Shown here: positions 46,542 through 58,039 of the stretch, piece after piece
How positions within the stretch are numbered: the stretch's first letter is position 1
Layout: each line of letters begins with the position of its first letter
Assembly (NCBI GenBank): GCA_029237695.1
Contig: CM055265.1
Location: forward strand, 40,913,840-40,977,839
Direction: 5' to 3'
Length of the DNA stretch: 64,000 nucleotides
DNA from: Conchocele bisecta
Lineage: Eukaryota > Mollusca > Bivalvia > Lucinida > Thyasiridae
Position numbers and translations under genes: made by a program
Notes under the pieces: generated by a model
What the model saw: only the letters and a program-made list of their open reading frames with translations
What the model was told of the DNA's origin: nothing
The model's database searches: none

Positions 46542-47616
46542 CAAAACAAACATAACTAGAAATGTGGCCCGTTGGCACACGAATGACCCCGCTGGCAGCC
46601 AAAGAAAACGAGGCATATTTGAAAACAAACACAGAGGGCCAGAAAAGCATGGATCTGTTGTCACAGCATGATAGCAGACCTTCAGAGCAATGGGTGTGTG
46701 AAATATCAAACATATCCATGCAAGAAAACAGACATTATAAGACACTTACCCGAGTATGTGACCTTGACTCTGGGCTTAGCGGGGGCAGGATGATCGTGGA
46801 TTTGTCACAGGTTGGTAGAGGACCATTAGAGCAATGCGTGTATGCAATATCAACCAGATCCATGCAAGGAAACAGACAATATAAGACATTTACCCGAGCG
46901 TTTCAAAAGCACCAAGTATGTGACGACCCTGTGCTTAGAAGGGGTGGGACGATCATGGATTTTTCACAGGGACCAGATAGACCAAATAGAGGACCATTAC
47001 AGCAATGCATGTGAGAAATATCAAGCAGATCCGTGCAATGAAATATTTACCTGAGCGTTATGGTTTCAAATTCACCAAGTATGTGACCTTGACTCTGGGC
47101 TTAGCGTGGGCGGGATGATCAAGGATTTGTCATAGGGTGGTAGAGGACTATTAGAGCAATGTGTGTGATATGTGAAGCAGATGCAAGCAATGAAACAGAA
47201 ATTATAAGCCATTTACTCCAACGTTAAGGTTTCGAACGCACAAAGTCTTTGACCCTGGGCTTAGCGGGTGTGGGACAAATGTGGATTTGTCACCTGTCGG
47301 TAGGGGACCATTGGAGCACTGCGTGTGTGAAATGTGAAGCAGATCCGAGGAAGGAAACAGAAATTATAAGCTATTTACTCGAGCGTTAAGGTTTCAAACG
47401 CACAAAATCTGTGACCTTGACCCTGGGCTTAGCGGGGGTGGGACAAATGCGATTTGTCACAGGGCGGTAGCGGACCATTGGAGCAATGCGTGTGTGAAAT
47501 GTGAAGCAGATCCGAGGAAGGAGCGTTAAGGGACGGACGTTTCGGGACGAACGGACGTACGTACGGCAACACTATATATAATGCCCCCTTCACCATTCGG
47601 TGGCAGGGGCATAAAA
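46542..47616 (-). mobile_element. Tandem-core element E7 (copy 2)
   Basis: Counterpart of 36,736-37,810 with the same ends. It has one instead of two units of the gtgacgaccctgtgcttaga type, and an additional unit at 47,225-47,400 (agcgggtgtgggacaaatgt). Unit number has therefore changed on both sides since the copies separated. Confidence 0.7.
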
Positions 47617-48160
47617 AAACAAATTTAAACATTCACTTATTTGAGTGTATTATTACTTATTCACTTTTTATACTGCATTACGGTTGAAAATTTACTTTGT
47701 TGAGTTGCTTTTTGCAGCTCAACTAAGTATAAATTTTCAACTTTATTACAGTATTACCCTTACTCAATTTGTGTACTCCCACTGTTGATATTCAATGCGT
47801 ATTCAGCTAAATAAGTGCGTATAATATGCCAATATGCACCTTATCTGGAGCTCTGTCAATATGACTGTAACATGCCTTGAATGCATATATTCAGCCAGCA
47901 GTATGGAAGGGATACAAAACACAAAGACAAGTGAATTATCGTTTATCATTGCACCTTTATTAAACATAAATAAATCTACTTTGATTTGCGACATTCATCA
48001 ACATGACACACATGTATACAAGAACATTAAAATCATGAAATTACTGTAATGTGCGAATGGAATGGAGACGTCAAATGCACATTGGCATTTTAAAATAGTG
48101 AAATGATAACTGTAATGAAATGAGATGAAATACATGTTTTATATGACGTTTAATGGTGTT

Positions 48161-48473
48161 TAAAGGCCTTTCAACAGCTAAGGTCATACATACATACATG
48201 TACATATTTTTAGACATCATTTACAAACTACTGGTACATTACAAATTAAATTTAAAGATCTAGCTAATATCGTTTGTAAATAAATTAAAATGTGACAAAA
48301 ATTTCAGAGCACGTGCGGAATTTGAATTCCGACATCGACCTGCGGAATTGTGCTCTTGACATTCTTGTCAGTTTCCGACATCATTTACAGAAATTATCAG
48401 TATGTATAGGTGTAATTCAGGGACGTGAAGACATGCAGAAAGTCTTATACCTTGGTCCACATCCCATTACATA
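48161..48473. other. 313-bp segment present only in copy 2
   Basis: In copy 1 the flanks ttaatggtg and aaaacacc are adjacent (near 38,350). The segment contains gcggaatttgaattccgaca and other pieces like the palindromic repeat at 44,470-44,560. Terminal repeats are not clear. Confidence 0.65.
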
Positions 48474-48796
48474 AGGAAAACACCTTTACACAACTTTTTA
48501 ACGCTTACAATGCTGAATTAAATTGTGTCACCTGTTGTTTATTAGTTTTATTAAAAACATGTTTTGACAACACTTTACAATCATTTCCATTGTAAATGAT
48601 TCTGAAGTCCTTTCAAACCAGGTTTTTATTGAGAAAGAAGGCAAAATACAAAACAAAAGCAGATGACGAGTATTGATTTGTTCTCAATGAAATGTTGTGA
48701 CCACTCATTTAAACCATCTTGACGAGACAGTTCAAATGGTGGTGGTCGTTACATATAATTCTTATCTTGCACACACAATAAAAAATAAGATTTGGA

Positions 48797-48858
48797 AAAG
48801 TCGCGGGAATACTGGACGAGGCCTTCCGGCCTTCGTCCAGTATTCCCGCGACTTTTCG
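48797..48858. repeat. GC-rich hairpin, copy 2
   Basis: Arms identical to 38,672-38,736, with no change in 24-nt arms or centre although flanking DNA has diverged. Confidence 0.85.
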
Positions 48859-48992
48859 GTCATATCCTCAACATGAAATGAGATCTAAAATCCTTTCAAA
48901 TTGAACCACATTGTTTGGGTACATATACAAGTTCTACAACTTTGGCAAGCCTCTTTCACATGTGTACATGAGTTATGTCCCTTTACATGATA

Positions 48993-49275
48993 ATGTCCTG
49001 TACTTGTTTATGTTTGTTTACTAGTGCTTACCTGGCGACCAAACAGTGATTTTACATCCCGTGACTGCACATTTCATACTCGACAGGAAATAAAAATATG
49101 GCACTATGACGTCTGCAAAACGGTTATACACCTGGGGCCCAATTCACTAAACTTCTTGCAACAAAAATATTTGTACATACATATTAATAAATTTACTTCA
49201 CATTAATGTGGATCCATTAACGATTTCATCTGTCATTAAACCAACAAGTCCACAAACATTTTTTCCCACATCAAC
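48993..49275. other. 283-bp segment present only in copy 2
   Basis: Copy 1 reads catgataacagtaaatgcg without it (near 38,870). The segment contains one Harbinger-like end (gggcccaattcactaaactt at 49,136). It may be either an insertion in copy 2 or a deletion in copy 1. Confidence 0.6.
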
Positions 49276-52200
49276 AGTAAATGCGAATTTCGTTATAAAT
49301 TCTATATTTGCCCATACAAACTTGTTAGTTGTAGGATGTAAAGTGAAACGCCCCAGCACGTGGGTTGTAAATACACAAGAGAATAGACTGATTGCTGGAT
49401 TCCTGCGCACACCAGGATAAATGCACATTTTGCAAAATGTTTACCGTATGTGTAGTACATGTATATATATATATGCGAGCCACTGTAACAAAATAATTGG
49501 CTTATTTAGTTTGTGTTCAATGTATTCCCAGCTAGTCTGCGCATCAGGGGCCGTTTCACTAAACTTCGTACGACTAAAATCTTCGCAAGTGCAAATTTAG
49601 GATCCTGATCTGATGCCAGGCCCTCGCCACCCCAGAATCACTTGGCCCCTCCCAAAAGCATTAGGATCAGTAATAATGTTACTACTTTTATAATGGGCAA
49701 TAACCCAATTCAACTCCCAGGTAACAAAATATTTATCAGTTAATTGCACGGTGGGTAAATAAAAGATAATGGAACAGGCAACTTTTCTACACCTGGACTA
49801 AATCTCAACGCTCCAGCCCAAATGCCTGTGCATATATTATCAGGGTTTTCAATAGCGACACTTTGTTTGGGGCATGTTGACTGTTGCAATTTGCGTTAAC
49901 GTTAGAATGAAGGGAACCAGAAATTATCATCTGCTGTTGTTTCATATTTTGTCCATTTTTTTTCTCAACAACAAACATGGTTTGGCAGCACTTTAGAATC
50001 ATTTGAAAAATGATTCTAAAGTGCTGCCAAACCATGTTTTTGTTGACGAAAATGGAATTGAGCAAATCAACAGCAGATAACAATATTTAATTCACCATTG
50101 TAAGAGTTAAACTCCTTGAATTTGTAGCACATAGGTATTTTCGCTGTATAAAAGATAATAAAATTATATTTCGGTCAAAATTTAGTGAATTTGACAATTT
50201 GAATTCCAAAGCCTACTGTATTGAAAACCCTGGGTAAACAGCCACATAAAAATATCACAGTAACTGCAGTTAAAAATATTGCTATCTCCCATACACATCC
50301 ACAGGTACACATTATGAACACCTCTACTGTGACACTGACTTTCTGAGCATTTTCTCAAATTTAAACTAAAAATTAAACAGTTAGATATAACGGAATGGAA
50401 AATGAGACAGGCGGATGGACGCCTTTTGCATCCATATATCTATGCTACGCGATGAAATAACAAATTATACTGTTTGAATTTCAATTGAGATTTCAAGTTC
50501 ATTCTCAGAGTTTTACAATTTCATGTCCAGTTTTCATACAATTGCGTACATGTATACACCCGTGAGGGTGTGCAGCAGTATAAAGAGATAGATAGATAGA
50601 TATATGTACATGGAAGACAGAATACATAAATACAGAAATTAAATGTTAACAGTATGGCACAGAATATTGAAATAATGACAAGAAACAGCGGCATGTCAAT
50701 TCTCACGTTTTGGCTGATGTCAGCATTTTTGTCATCATTTGCAATGTTAAAATGTTGCCAATTCAATCTGATTTGCTTCAATTTGGAATGTTTGCTTACT
50801 ATCCCGTTTTAGTCATAATTTTAAATTGTTACTGATAAGGCCAAATCTGCTGTGTTTTCTCTTTAATATTTTTGTCATCATTTGCACTTTCTAAATGCTA
50901 CAGAGTTAATCTGATGCTTATTTCACTCAATATTCCTTTCCATCTCTGCAAACAATTTTATGCATGATACTATTGTTTTCAAGCATGTTGCTGCAGCAAA
51001 AGCTCCAGTAGCCGATTTCATCAAAATTGCAAAGTATACTTTAGTAGCAAAGTATACTTTGAGGGAGAAATTTTCAATTTTATGATAAATTTATTAATTT
51101 TTATTATACTGAATTCATTACATTATGACAGCCATTTTGGCTGTGATAATGTAATAAATTCAGTATAATAATTCTGCATACTTTTAATCATCAAATATAT
51201 GCAGTCGTTAGTTTTATATGAAATAATGCATTTCAGGAAAAATAAATGATTACTCCCTCAAAGTGAAATCGGCTCCAGATAAGGTGTGTACTGGCGTATT
51301 TTATGCACTTATTTTAGCAATGTGAAAATATGCATTGATTTTCAAATTGAGTAGTGAAAATACTATAATAAAGTTGAAAATTTACTTTTAATATAGTTGA
51401 GCTGCATAAGTGAATTTTTAAATTTGTTTTATTTTTTATCATTTGTTCCCTATTTAAATAGGAAGAAAATTAATAATACATTTGTAAAAGTAAATTACGC
51501 ATTGAATTTGAAATTTGAGGGGGTATAATACTCTTTAGATACAAAACTATCTGGTGCTATGGCTGCAGTACAATGGACCTACCCTAAATCCTGACACACA
51601 GGAAACCTCGGACTGTTTATTTTGCCATTTATTTCTAATAATATCTTCAAGATGCCAAATACACCTTCCAGTACTCGTTGTCCTGTAGCCTATTTCACCA
51701 ACATACTTTGAGGGAGAAATTTTCAATTTTAGGATAAATTTATTAATTTTCATTTATATACTGAATTTATTACATTATCACAGCCATTTTGGCTGTGATA
51801 ATGTAATACATTCGGTATAATAATTCTGCATACTTTTAATCATCAAATATATGCAGTCGTTAGTTCTATATGAAATAATGCATTTCAGGAAAAATAAATG
51901 ATTACTCCCTCAAAGTATACTTTGCAATGTTGGTGAAATCGGCTACTGAATTACAGTGGAACCTCTGTAAACCCGACACACGAGCCACCTCCCAGGATGT
52001 CCAGTTTATAGAGGCTCCACATCAATCTCTCAGAACAACAGGTTAATCCCAGTGCTCATAACCACCAGTGGAAGACTGGCATCTGTGCCGTAAGAAAATG
52101 CACATTGAAAAAAGATCCCAGAAAAACATTATATACATGTAATTAATAGAACCGTTAAATACAGTACAACAACAGGTGGGTGGGGTAATGGGATTTTTTT

Positions 52201-53002
52201 TTCAATGGGGATTTTTTAAAAACACATGTTCCCGAGTCTTTTACCCATGTTCACCAGCTGATGGCTCACATAATACTGACTAATACACCCTGTGCAGTCA
52301 CATGCTAGAAACATGAATATTCATCACATTTGGTTGCATAAGGTGTAATAGTAAAACTGTAATATTGTAGTTAAAACAATCGGTGACCACAGCTATCTTG
52401 GTTTACCCTATACAACCTGGTACTATAAACACGAATATATGTGTTTCTAGTATCGTGTTCTATAATGTGTACCGGTAATAATGGACCTGTATTAAAATCA
52501 TGTGGGTTTCATAAATTGCCCTATGCAACCTAATACAGTGGAACCTCTCTAAACCAAACACCCCGGGGAGCCTATTGTGTCTAATTTAGATGGGTTTCAA
52601 ATTGTGTCTAATTTAGATAGGTTTCAATGTAATTTATGTCATTATCGTGTCTGTTCATAACAGAAAATGACAAAATTTGGCCATTGAGTGCTTAATTACA
52701 GTGGATCCTCTCTAAACCGGACACCCTGGGGTTCCAGGGTGTCCGGTTTAGAAAGGTTCCACTGTACTAGAAACATAAATAGTTGCGTCTAGCATCGGGC
52801 TGCATAGGGTGTAATAATAGACCTCCAATAAATCACGTGGGATTTACTATAATATCACAATGAATGGACACAACTGACACCAATATCAGAGCTTGGCTGT
52901 CAGAGTGCCTGTTCATACCCTGAGACAAACTCTACATACATGTAAGCTGTGACACGCCAAGTGATTTGTCAATAATACCATGTGCGATTTTTCAAGAAAT
53001 AT

Positions 53003-53129
53003 GAAAATATCGCCATCTTTTAACGTCATTTACAGAAAATATCACATTCATTTACAGAAAATGTCACATTTTCTGTAAATGAATGTGATATTTTCTGTAA
53101 ATGACGTCGAAAGATGGCGATATTTTCAT
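53003..53129. repeat. Long palindrome with equal arms (copy 2)
   Basis: Counterpart of 42,540-42,716 with one cattttctgtaaatgaatgtg module per arm, giving symmetrical arms of about 60 nt. Confidence 0.85.
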
Positions 53130-53763
53130 AGCAAATGGAAAATATTGCAAATGCTTTTCATGAAAAATCGCACATGCTCTTAGGTACAAAATCATATGGC
53201 GTGTCTCCGATGTAAGTCAAACTGTACAATACATCTTGTACAGTGGAACTTCTCCAAACCGGACACCCTGGGGACCACCCATTTCCGGTTTGGAGAGATT
53301 CCGCTGTATGTCTTTCTATTTGTGATATTTGCGCAATATACAATATAATATTGATAATTAGCAACGTTCTGTGGTTAAATTTAGTGACAATTTTGCTATA
53401 AGAATTTGTTTTGCAGGTTCACAGATTATAAGAATGGTACAACGTGCTAAACTAATTTGTCAGGATATAGCCCATTGTATATATCAATATGAAAACAGCT
53501 AATTTCCTCATATGTGACTGGAGAATGGGGCTTACAGGGTTTGTGACAATGGTAGCTCCTGATTAAATTGCACAAACCTGTAGCCTGATAACAATTTATA
53601 GTGGGTGTTAGAAGCATTACAGTGATTCATTGATGGAATGGGGAACAGTGCAGATCCTGATCAGACGGTACGGATGCACAGGCAGACATGGATCTACACT
53701 GGTCATAAAACCCATAAGCCGTATTTCCCCAGTCACAGCCACATACAACATTACATGTTACCA

Positions 53764-54070
53764 GTAGCCTATTTCACCAACATTGCAAAGTATACTTTTC
53801 TAGCAAAGTATGCTTTGAGGGAGAAATTTTAAATTTTAGGATAAATTTATTAATTTTCATTTATATACTGAATTTATTACATTATCACAGCCATTTTGGC
53901 TGTGATAATGTAATAAATTCGGTATAATAATTCTGCATAGTTTTAATCATCAAATATATGCAGTCGTTAGTTCTATATGAAATAATGCATTTCAGGAAAA
54001 TAAATGATTACTCCCTCAAAGTATACTTTGCTAGAAAAGTATACTTTGCAATTTTGATGAAATCGGCTAC
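53764..54070. mobile_element. Family A MITE inserted only in copy 2
   Basis: gtagcctatttcaccaacat and the inverse gatgaaatcggctac enclose 307 bp with the family hairpin. Copy 1 reads ttacctgtttcaag at the same point (43,272-43,285), which is the empty site. A clear target duplication is not visible. Confidence 0.9.
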
Positions 54071-54238
54071 TGTTTCAAGTTAAGTGGCAACAAATATAGA
54101 TGGTCCTTTGTTGAGAAAACACAATATGTTTAGCGTAGAAAATGGTGTACTATTGCACTGGAATGGGTGAGTCTAAATGTGTCGGCCGACATCAGTGACC
54201 CAATCAAACAACATGGGATGTACCATACTGACTACTGT

Positions 54239-54475
54239 TTAACCCTTACACCGCTATCTTAATTTTTTTGTCGTCTGCTGTTTATTTCTATTTTCCATTT
54301 TTCTCATCAAAAACATGTTTTGACAGCACTTTAGAACAATTTACAACATGCTTTGACAGCATTTCCATTGGAAATGATTGTGAAGTGCAGTCAAAACATG
54401 TATTATTGAGAAATAAGACAAGATATAAAAGCAACAGCAGACGACAATTGTTGTGTGTAGCAGTCAAAGGGTTAA
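54239..54475. mobile_element. Family B2 MITE, copy 2, with partial duplication
   Basis: Counterpart of 43,402-43,616. It carries an extra atgctttgacagcattt piece (54,349-54,365) within the central hairpin, so the palindrome is now asymmetrical. Confidence 0.8.
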
Positions 54476-55289
54476 AACTAAGACATACACAAAACTTGTA
54501 CATGTATCAGAAATAAAGATCATGAATGCATGTATGACACAATGTGTTTATTTAAGCGTAGTGGATGGCAGAGATCTTGATACTGTTACAAGAAGTTGCA
54601 ACCAAGTTTTGCTGAACGATATAGTATTGGCTAAGCAGTGTGGCAACTCGACAGACTGGGCCCGGTTGTTCAAAACACCAGTTAGCTTAACAGACTGTTA
54701 AATGACAAGCAGCATAGTCTCGGATAAGGCTGCATCAACAAGGTGCATGATCGCGTGGTTACAACAACAACAACAATGGCTGAAAGTGTTGAAAGTGCGC
54801 CAACTTCAAAGTTAGTATTATTTGATATTTTCCTTAATAGGCAATGTATTTTGACGAAATATGGCGCAGAAAACGCATCTTCGTAATCTGCATTTGGTGG
54901 TCCCGGGAGTTCGGCACATATTTATGTCGTTTTTGCAAAGAATTTTCGCAAAAGTGACAGAAGTTTGGGCCAAAGTACCGAGACCACCAAAATGCAGCTT
55001 AACAACACGCGTTTGATATACGCCATATTTCATCAAAATCCGTTACACAATAAGGACAAAAGAAAAGAAAACGTACTTTGAATCGGAGTGTTTCTGAACG
55101 TTGTTGTTGTCACAACGTGATCATACACCTTGATCAATATGTTGATTAATATAGGACAGGCAATATCATTTTGTACCTATTAAAGAACATGTGCAATATC
55201 TCATGAAAGATATTTACAAAATGTACGGTACTTTCTGTAAATAATGTCGAAAGTTGGGAAATTTAGAATTCCGCATGTGCTATTTAATG

Positions 55290-55447
55290 TTGTCATCTTT
55301 CGACTTCATTTACAGAAGATATTACTGTTTCTGTAAATATTTTTCATGAAAACATGACGTGTCTTCTTGGGTACAAAAGCACATAGCTCACCCCATATGA
55401 AGCTACATATACATGAACGCTAGTTACAAATTTCCTTTAAGCAGCTG
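55290..55447. other. Right half of a palindromic repeat, then unassigned
   Basis: tcatctttcgacttcattta and tttcatgaaaacatgacgtg resemble the right arm of the repeat at 42,660-42,790. No gene seen. Confidence 0.4.
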
Positions 55448-55692
55448 GGGCCCGTTTCACTAAACTTTGTACGTTTAAAATGTTCGTAAGTACAAATTTA
55501 AGATCGTCTGTAAATTTCAATTGATGTATTTACATTTATTGAGCATAGGCTGCATATGCAGCCTATGCTCAATAAATGTAAATCCAATAAGTGTTTACAA
55601 GAAAACATTGTTAATGTGAAATTTACAGACTTTCATAGTTTTGCACTTAATACGAACATTTTAGTTGTATAAACTTTAGTGAAACGGCCCCC
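55448..55692. mobile_element. Harbinger-type MITE with 50-bp perfect central palindrome
   Basis: GGGCCCGTTTCACTAAACTT at the left and the inverse aactttagtgaaacggcccc at the right. The centre at 55,531-55,580 is a perfect palindrome around gcatatgc. Left flank CTG; the right flank is altered. Confidence 0.85.
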
Positions 55693-56198
55693 CGGTGAAC
55701 AGTATTCAACATTATAAGATGTGCATCGTCCATGGCATTTTCTACAAAGCAATGCGATAATGGTGTTTGCATTATATGCGGGATGGCATCAAAATGCGAA
55801 TGTCAATGATCATAAATAGCCGTGTGATATATATCTAGTTATCTACAATAGTTGTAGAACGTAGCGCTTTCTAAACGCACTGTATGGATAATTACAATGA
55901 TTCTTGTAAGATATGTGTAAAAGTGGAAAAGACAGTCAAGGCAATACAATACATATTGACATCATTACATGCGCAATAAAAATCACATTCACCTAGTTCC
56001 GCAGTTTATTGTTGGTCTATAACATCCTACAAACAACACCTGCTTTTAAAGCATGTTCTTAAATCTCAAACTTGAAACGAGACGTTTTATAAACTTTTTC
56101 AACCTGAAAACCATTATGGTGAATGACTGCAATCAGTGTAGAGCCAGATAAGCGGACTTAACAGGCTGGCTTATCGTGTTTTGGACAATTTGTGGATA
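55693..56198. other. No gene seen
   Basis: AT-rich sequence without recognised coding, RNA or repeat features. Confidence 0.35.
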
Positions 56199-56200
56199 TA

Positions 56201-56262
56201 CAGTGGAACCTCTCTAAACTGGACATCCTGGGGGATCCCCAGGGTGTCCAGTTTAGAGAGGT
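56201..56262. mobile_element. pogo/Tigger-like inverted repeat
   Basis: TA-preceded CAGTGGAACCTCTCTAAACT and the inverse cagtttagagaggtt, with perfectly paired ggacatcctggggg-type centre. The last bases of the right terminus are lost. Confidence 0.75.
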
Positions 56263-56293
56263 TAAAATGTGGGTGTCCGATCTATATTGCTTG

Positions 56294-56632
56294 CAGAGCT
56301 CCAGATAAGTTTGTATCTAATGAGTATTATACCCCAATATTTCAAATTCAATGCGTCTTTTACAAATGTATTATTGATTTTCTTCCTTCTAAAATAGGGA
56401 ACAAATGATAAAAAAACTTTTTTTTTAAAAATTAAAAATTCACTTATTTGAGCTGCAAAAAGCAAACAGTTTGCTTTTTGCAGCTCAACTAAGTAAATTT
56501 TCAACTTTATTACAGTATTTTCACTACTAACTTTGCAAATCACTGCACATTTTCACATTGCTGTGAATATTTAGTAATCCCACATTTGATAATCAATGCG
56601 TATTCTGCTAAAGTAAGTGCGTATCTGGAGCG
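56294..56632. mobile_element. CAGAGCTCC-type MITE, uninterrupted relative
   Basis: CAGAGCTCCAGATAAG at the left and the near-inverse gcgtatctggagcgctg at the right. A central hairpin ctgcaaaaagcaaac...gtttgctttttgcag. It preserves gggaacaaatgataaaaaa, the site where E7 sits in the relatives at 36.7 and 46.5 kb. Confidence 0.75.
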
Positions 56633-56639
56633 CTGTGTT

Positions 56640-56860
56640 TGTCTGACGTACGAGACGGGTGCACCATTGATGAGATGGCGAACAGTGCAGATCCTGATCA
56701 GACTGCGGACGCACAGGCTGATCTGGATCTACATTGCCATTGGTCACAAAACCCATAAGCCTCATTTCTCCAGTCACAGCCATGTCCGCACAGGCTGATC
56801 TGGATCTACACTGGTCACAAAACCCATAAGCCTTATTTCTCCAGTCACAGCCACATATAT
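56640..56860. repeat. Two tandem copies of a dispersed repeat
   Basis: cacaggctgatctggatcta, then acaaaacccataagcc, then tttctccagtcacagcca occur twice back to back. One-copy relatives occur at 43,170 and 53,648. Confidence 0.7.
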
Positions 56861-56879
56861 CTGACAGATACATGTAAAC

Positions 56880-57550
56880 GACATCCCTGACCAGCGGACA
56901 GCCCACGGGCTGTAGCACCATACCATCTACTCAACCTACATGTACAGTCGCGACACAACAGAACACGCACATTTCCTAACACGATTCAATGCTCCAAATT
57001 AAACTGATTGTTTGCCCTAGTTTCTTGACCAATGAAGACAAAACATTTCGTCTCAATTATTCGCATATTGCGACTTTCACCAATAGCAATTAAATGAATC
57101 ATCAGGTACTTTATTTTTAGAACCAGATGTCACGCATTCAAAAGTTCACAAGACGTGCACGCTGTTAGCAAGTGCGCATGCATGCACGCTTCAATGTCAA
57201 TTTGTCAAACCGCATAATACTATCGTATTTTTAAAGCGCATTATGGGGCGGAGCTATATTCAATCGAAAATGTGCAAACGGCGGGTCGGACCAAAAAATA
57301 AAATATTTATTGTTACAATAAATTATTTATTGTTCATATATTGAAGTTTTCATAAACTAATTTATTAAAATTTCAATATATGGACCAATTACATCTGAAA
57401 TGTGTTTGTGCTTTCTGTTGTGCCTGCATCACATGACATGCATGTATGACATATTTATTGCACATCACCACTGGATACATAAAATATAATCCAACTCAAG
57501 ATTTACACACCTTCTCTTGGCCATATGGTAATACTCAAACTTAGTTCGAG
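56880..57550. other. No gene seen
   Basis: Unassigned sequence. A run of ttattgtt-type repeats lies at 57,300-57,345. Confidence 0.35.
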
Positions 57551-57552
57551 TT

Positions 57553-57768
57553 TTAACTCTTTGCATGCTGGGAAACTTGCGGGCTACAAATAGTTCAAAA
57601 GTAGCAGACGACAATTCTTTATATTTTATTTTAAATATCATGAACATGGAATTTCATTAGAATTGAGTCCAGAAGAGAATGAAAGTCCAAGATGTATTTA
57701 CAGCAGGAAATACTCGTATTAAATTTGTTGTCCGTTATTTTCACCGCTACTAGCATGCAAAGAGTTAA
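57553..57768. mobile_element. Family B1 MITE with TTAA ends
   Basis: TTAACTCTTTGCATGCTGGG and the inverse AGCATGCAAAGAGTTAA, subterminal gcagacgacaa, and a central atggaatttcattagaattg arm. Confidence 0.85.
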
Positions 57769-57929
57769 GCCTATGCTGATGAAAGTTTTATAATGGCAAT
57801 GTTTGTATGTTCACCATTAATGATAAAAACGGAAAATGATCATAAATATGACATCAATGTGAAACTTGGTCATACACATACAGAGCTACAGTGAAGGTGA
57901 GTAATTGGACCAAATTTTCCGGGTATTCT

Positions 57930-58030
57930 TATCTCTTCACGAAAAATGACAAGTTGGGATTGCTTTAGAATCGTCTCATCGAGACGATTCTAAAGCACTC
58001 CCAACTTGTCAATTTTGGCGAAGAAATAAC
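57930..58030. repeat. Palindromic repeat with ctttagaatcgtctc arm
   Basis: gacaagttgggattgcttta, gaatcgtctc, a 3-nt loop, then the inverse arm ending cccaacttgtc. There is one mismatch pair in about 30 nt. Its inner arm resembles the B2 central arm (ctttagaatcattt). Confidence 0.8.
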
Positions 58031-58039
58031 GAAAGTCTC

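Larger units (their letters stand above)
44822..55289. repeat. Copy 2 of the roughly 10 kb directly repeated block
   Basis: It repeats 35,020-44,563 in order and orientation, including the E5-family arrays, E7, family A, B1/B2, pogo-like and hairpin features. Copy 2 has extra sequence at 48,161-48,473, 48,993-49,275, 53,515-53,571 and a whole family A MITE at 53,764-54,070. It has lost most of the MITE at 43,803. It also continues past the right edge of copy 1 homology into a palindrome-type repeat up to about 55,400. Confidence 0.9.
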
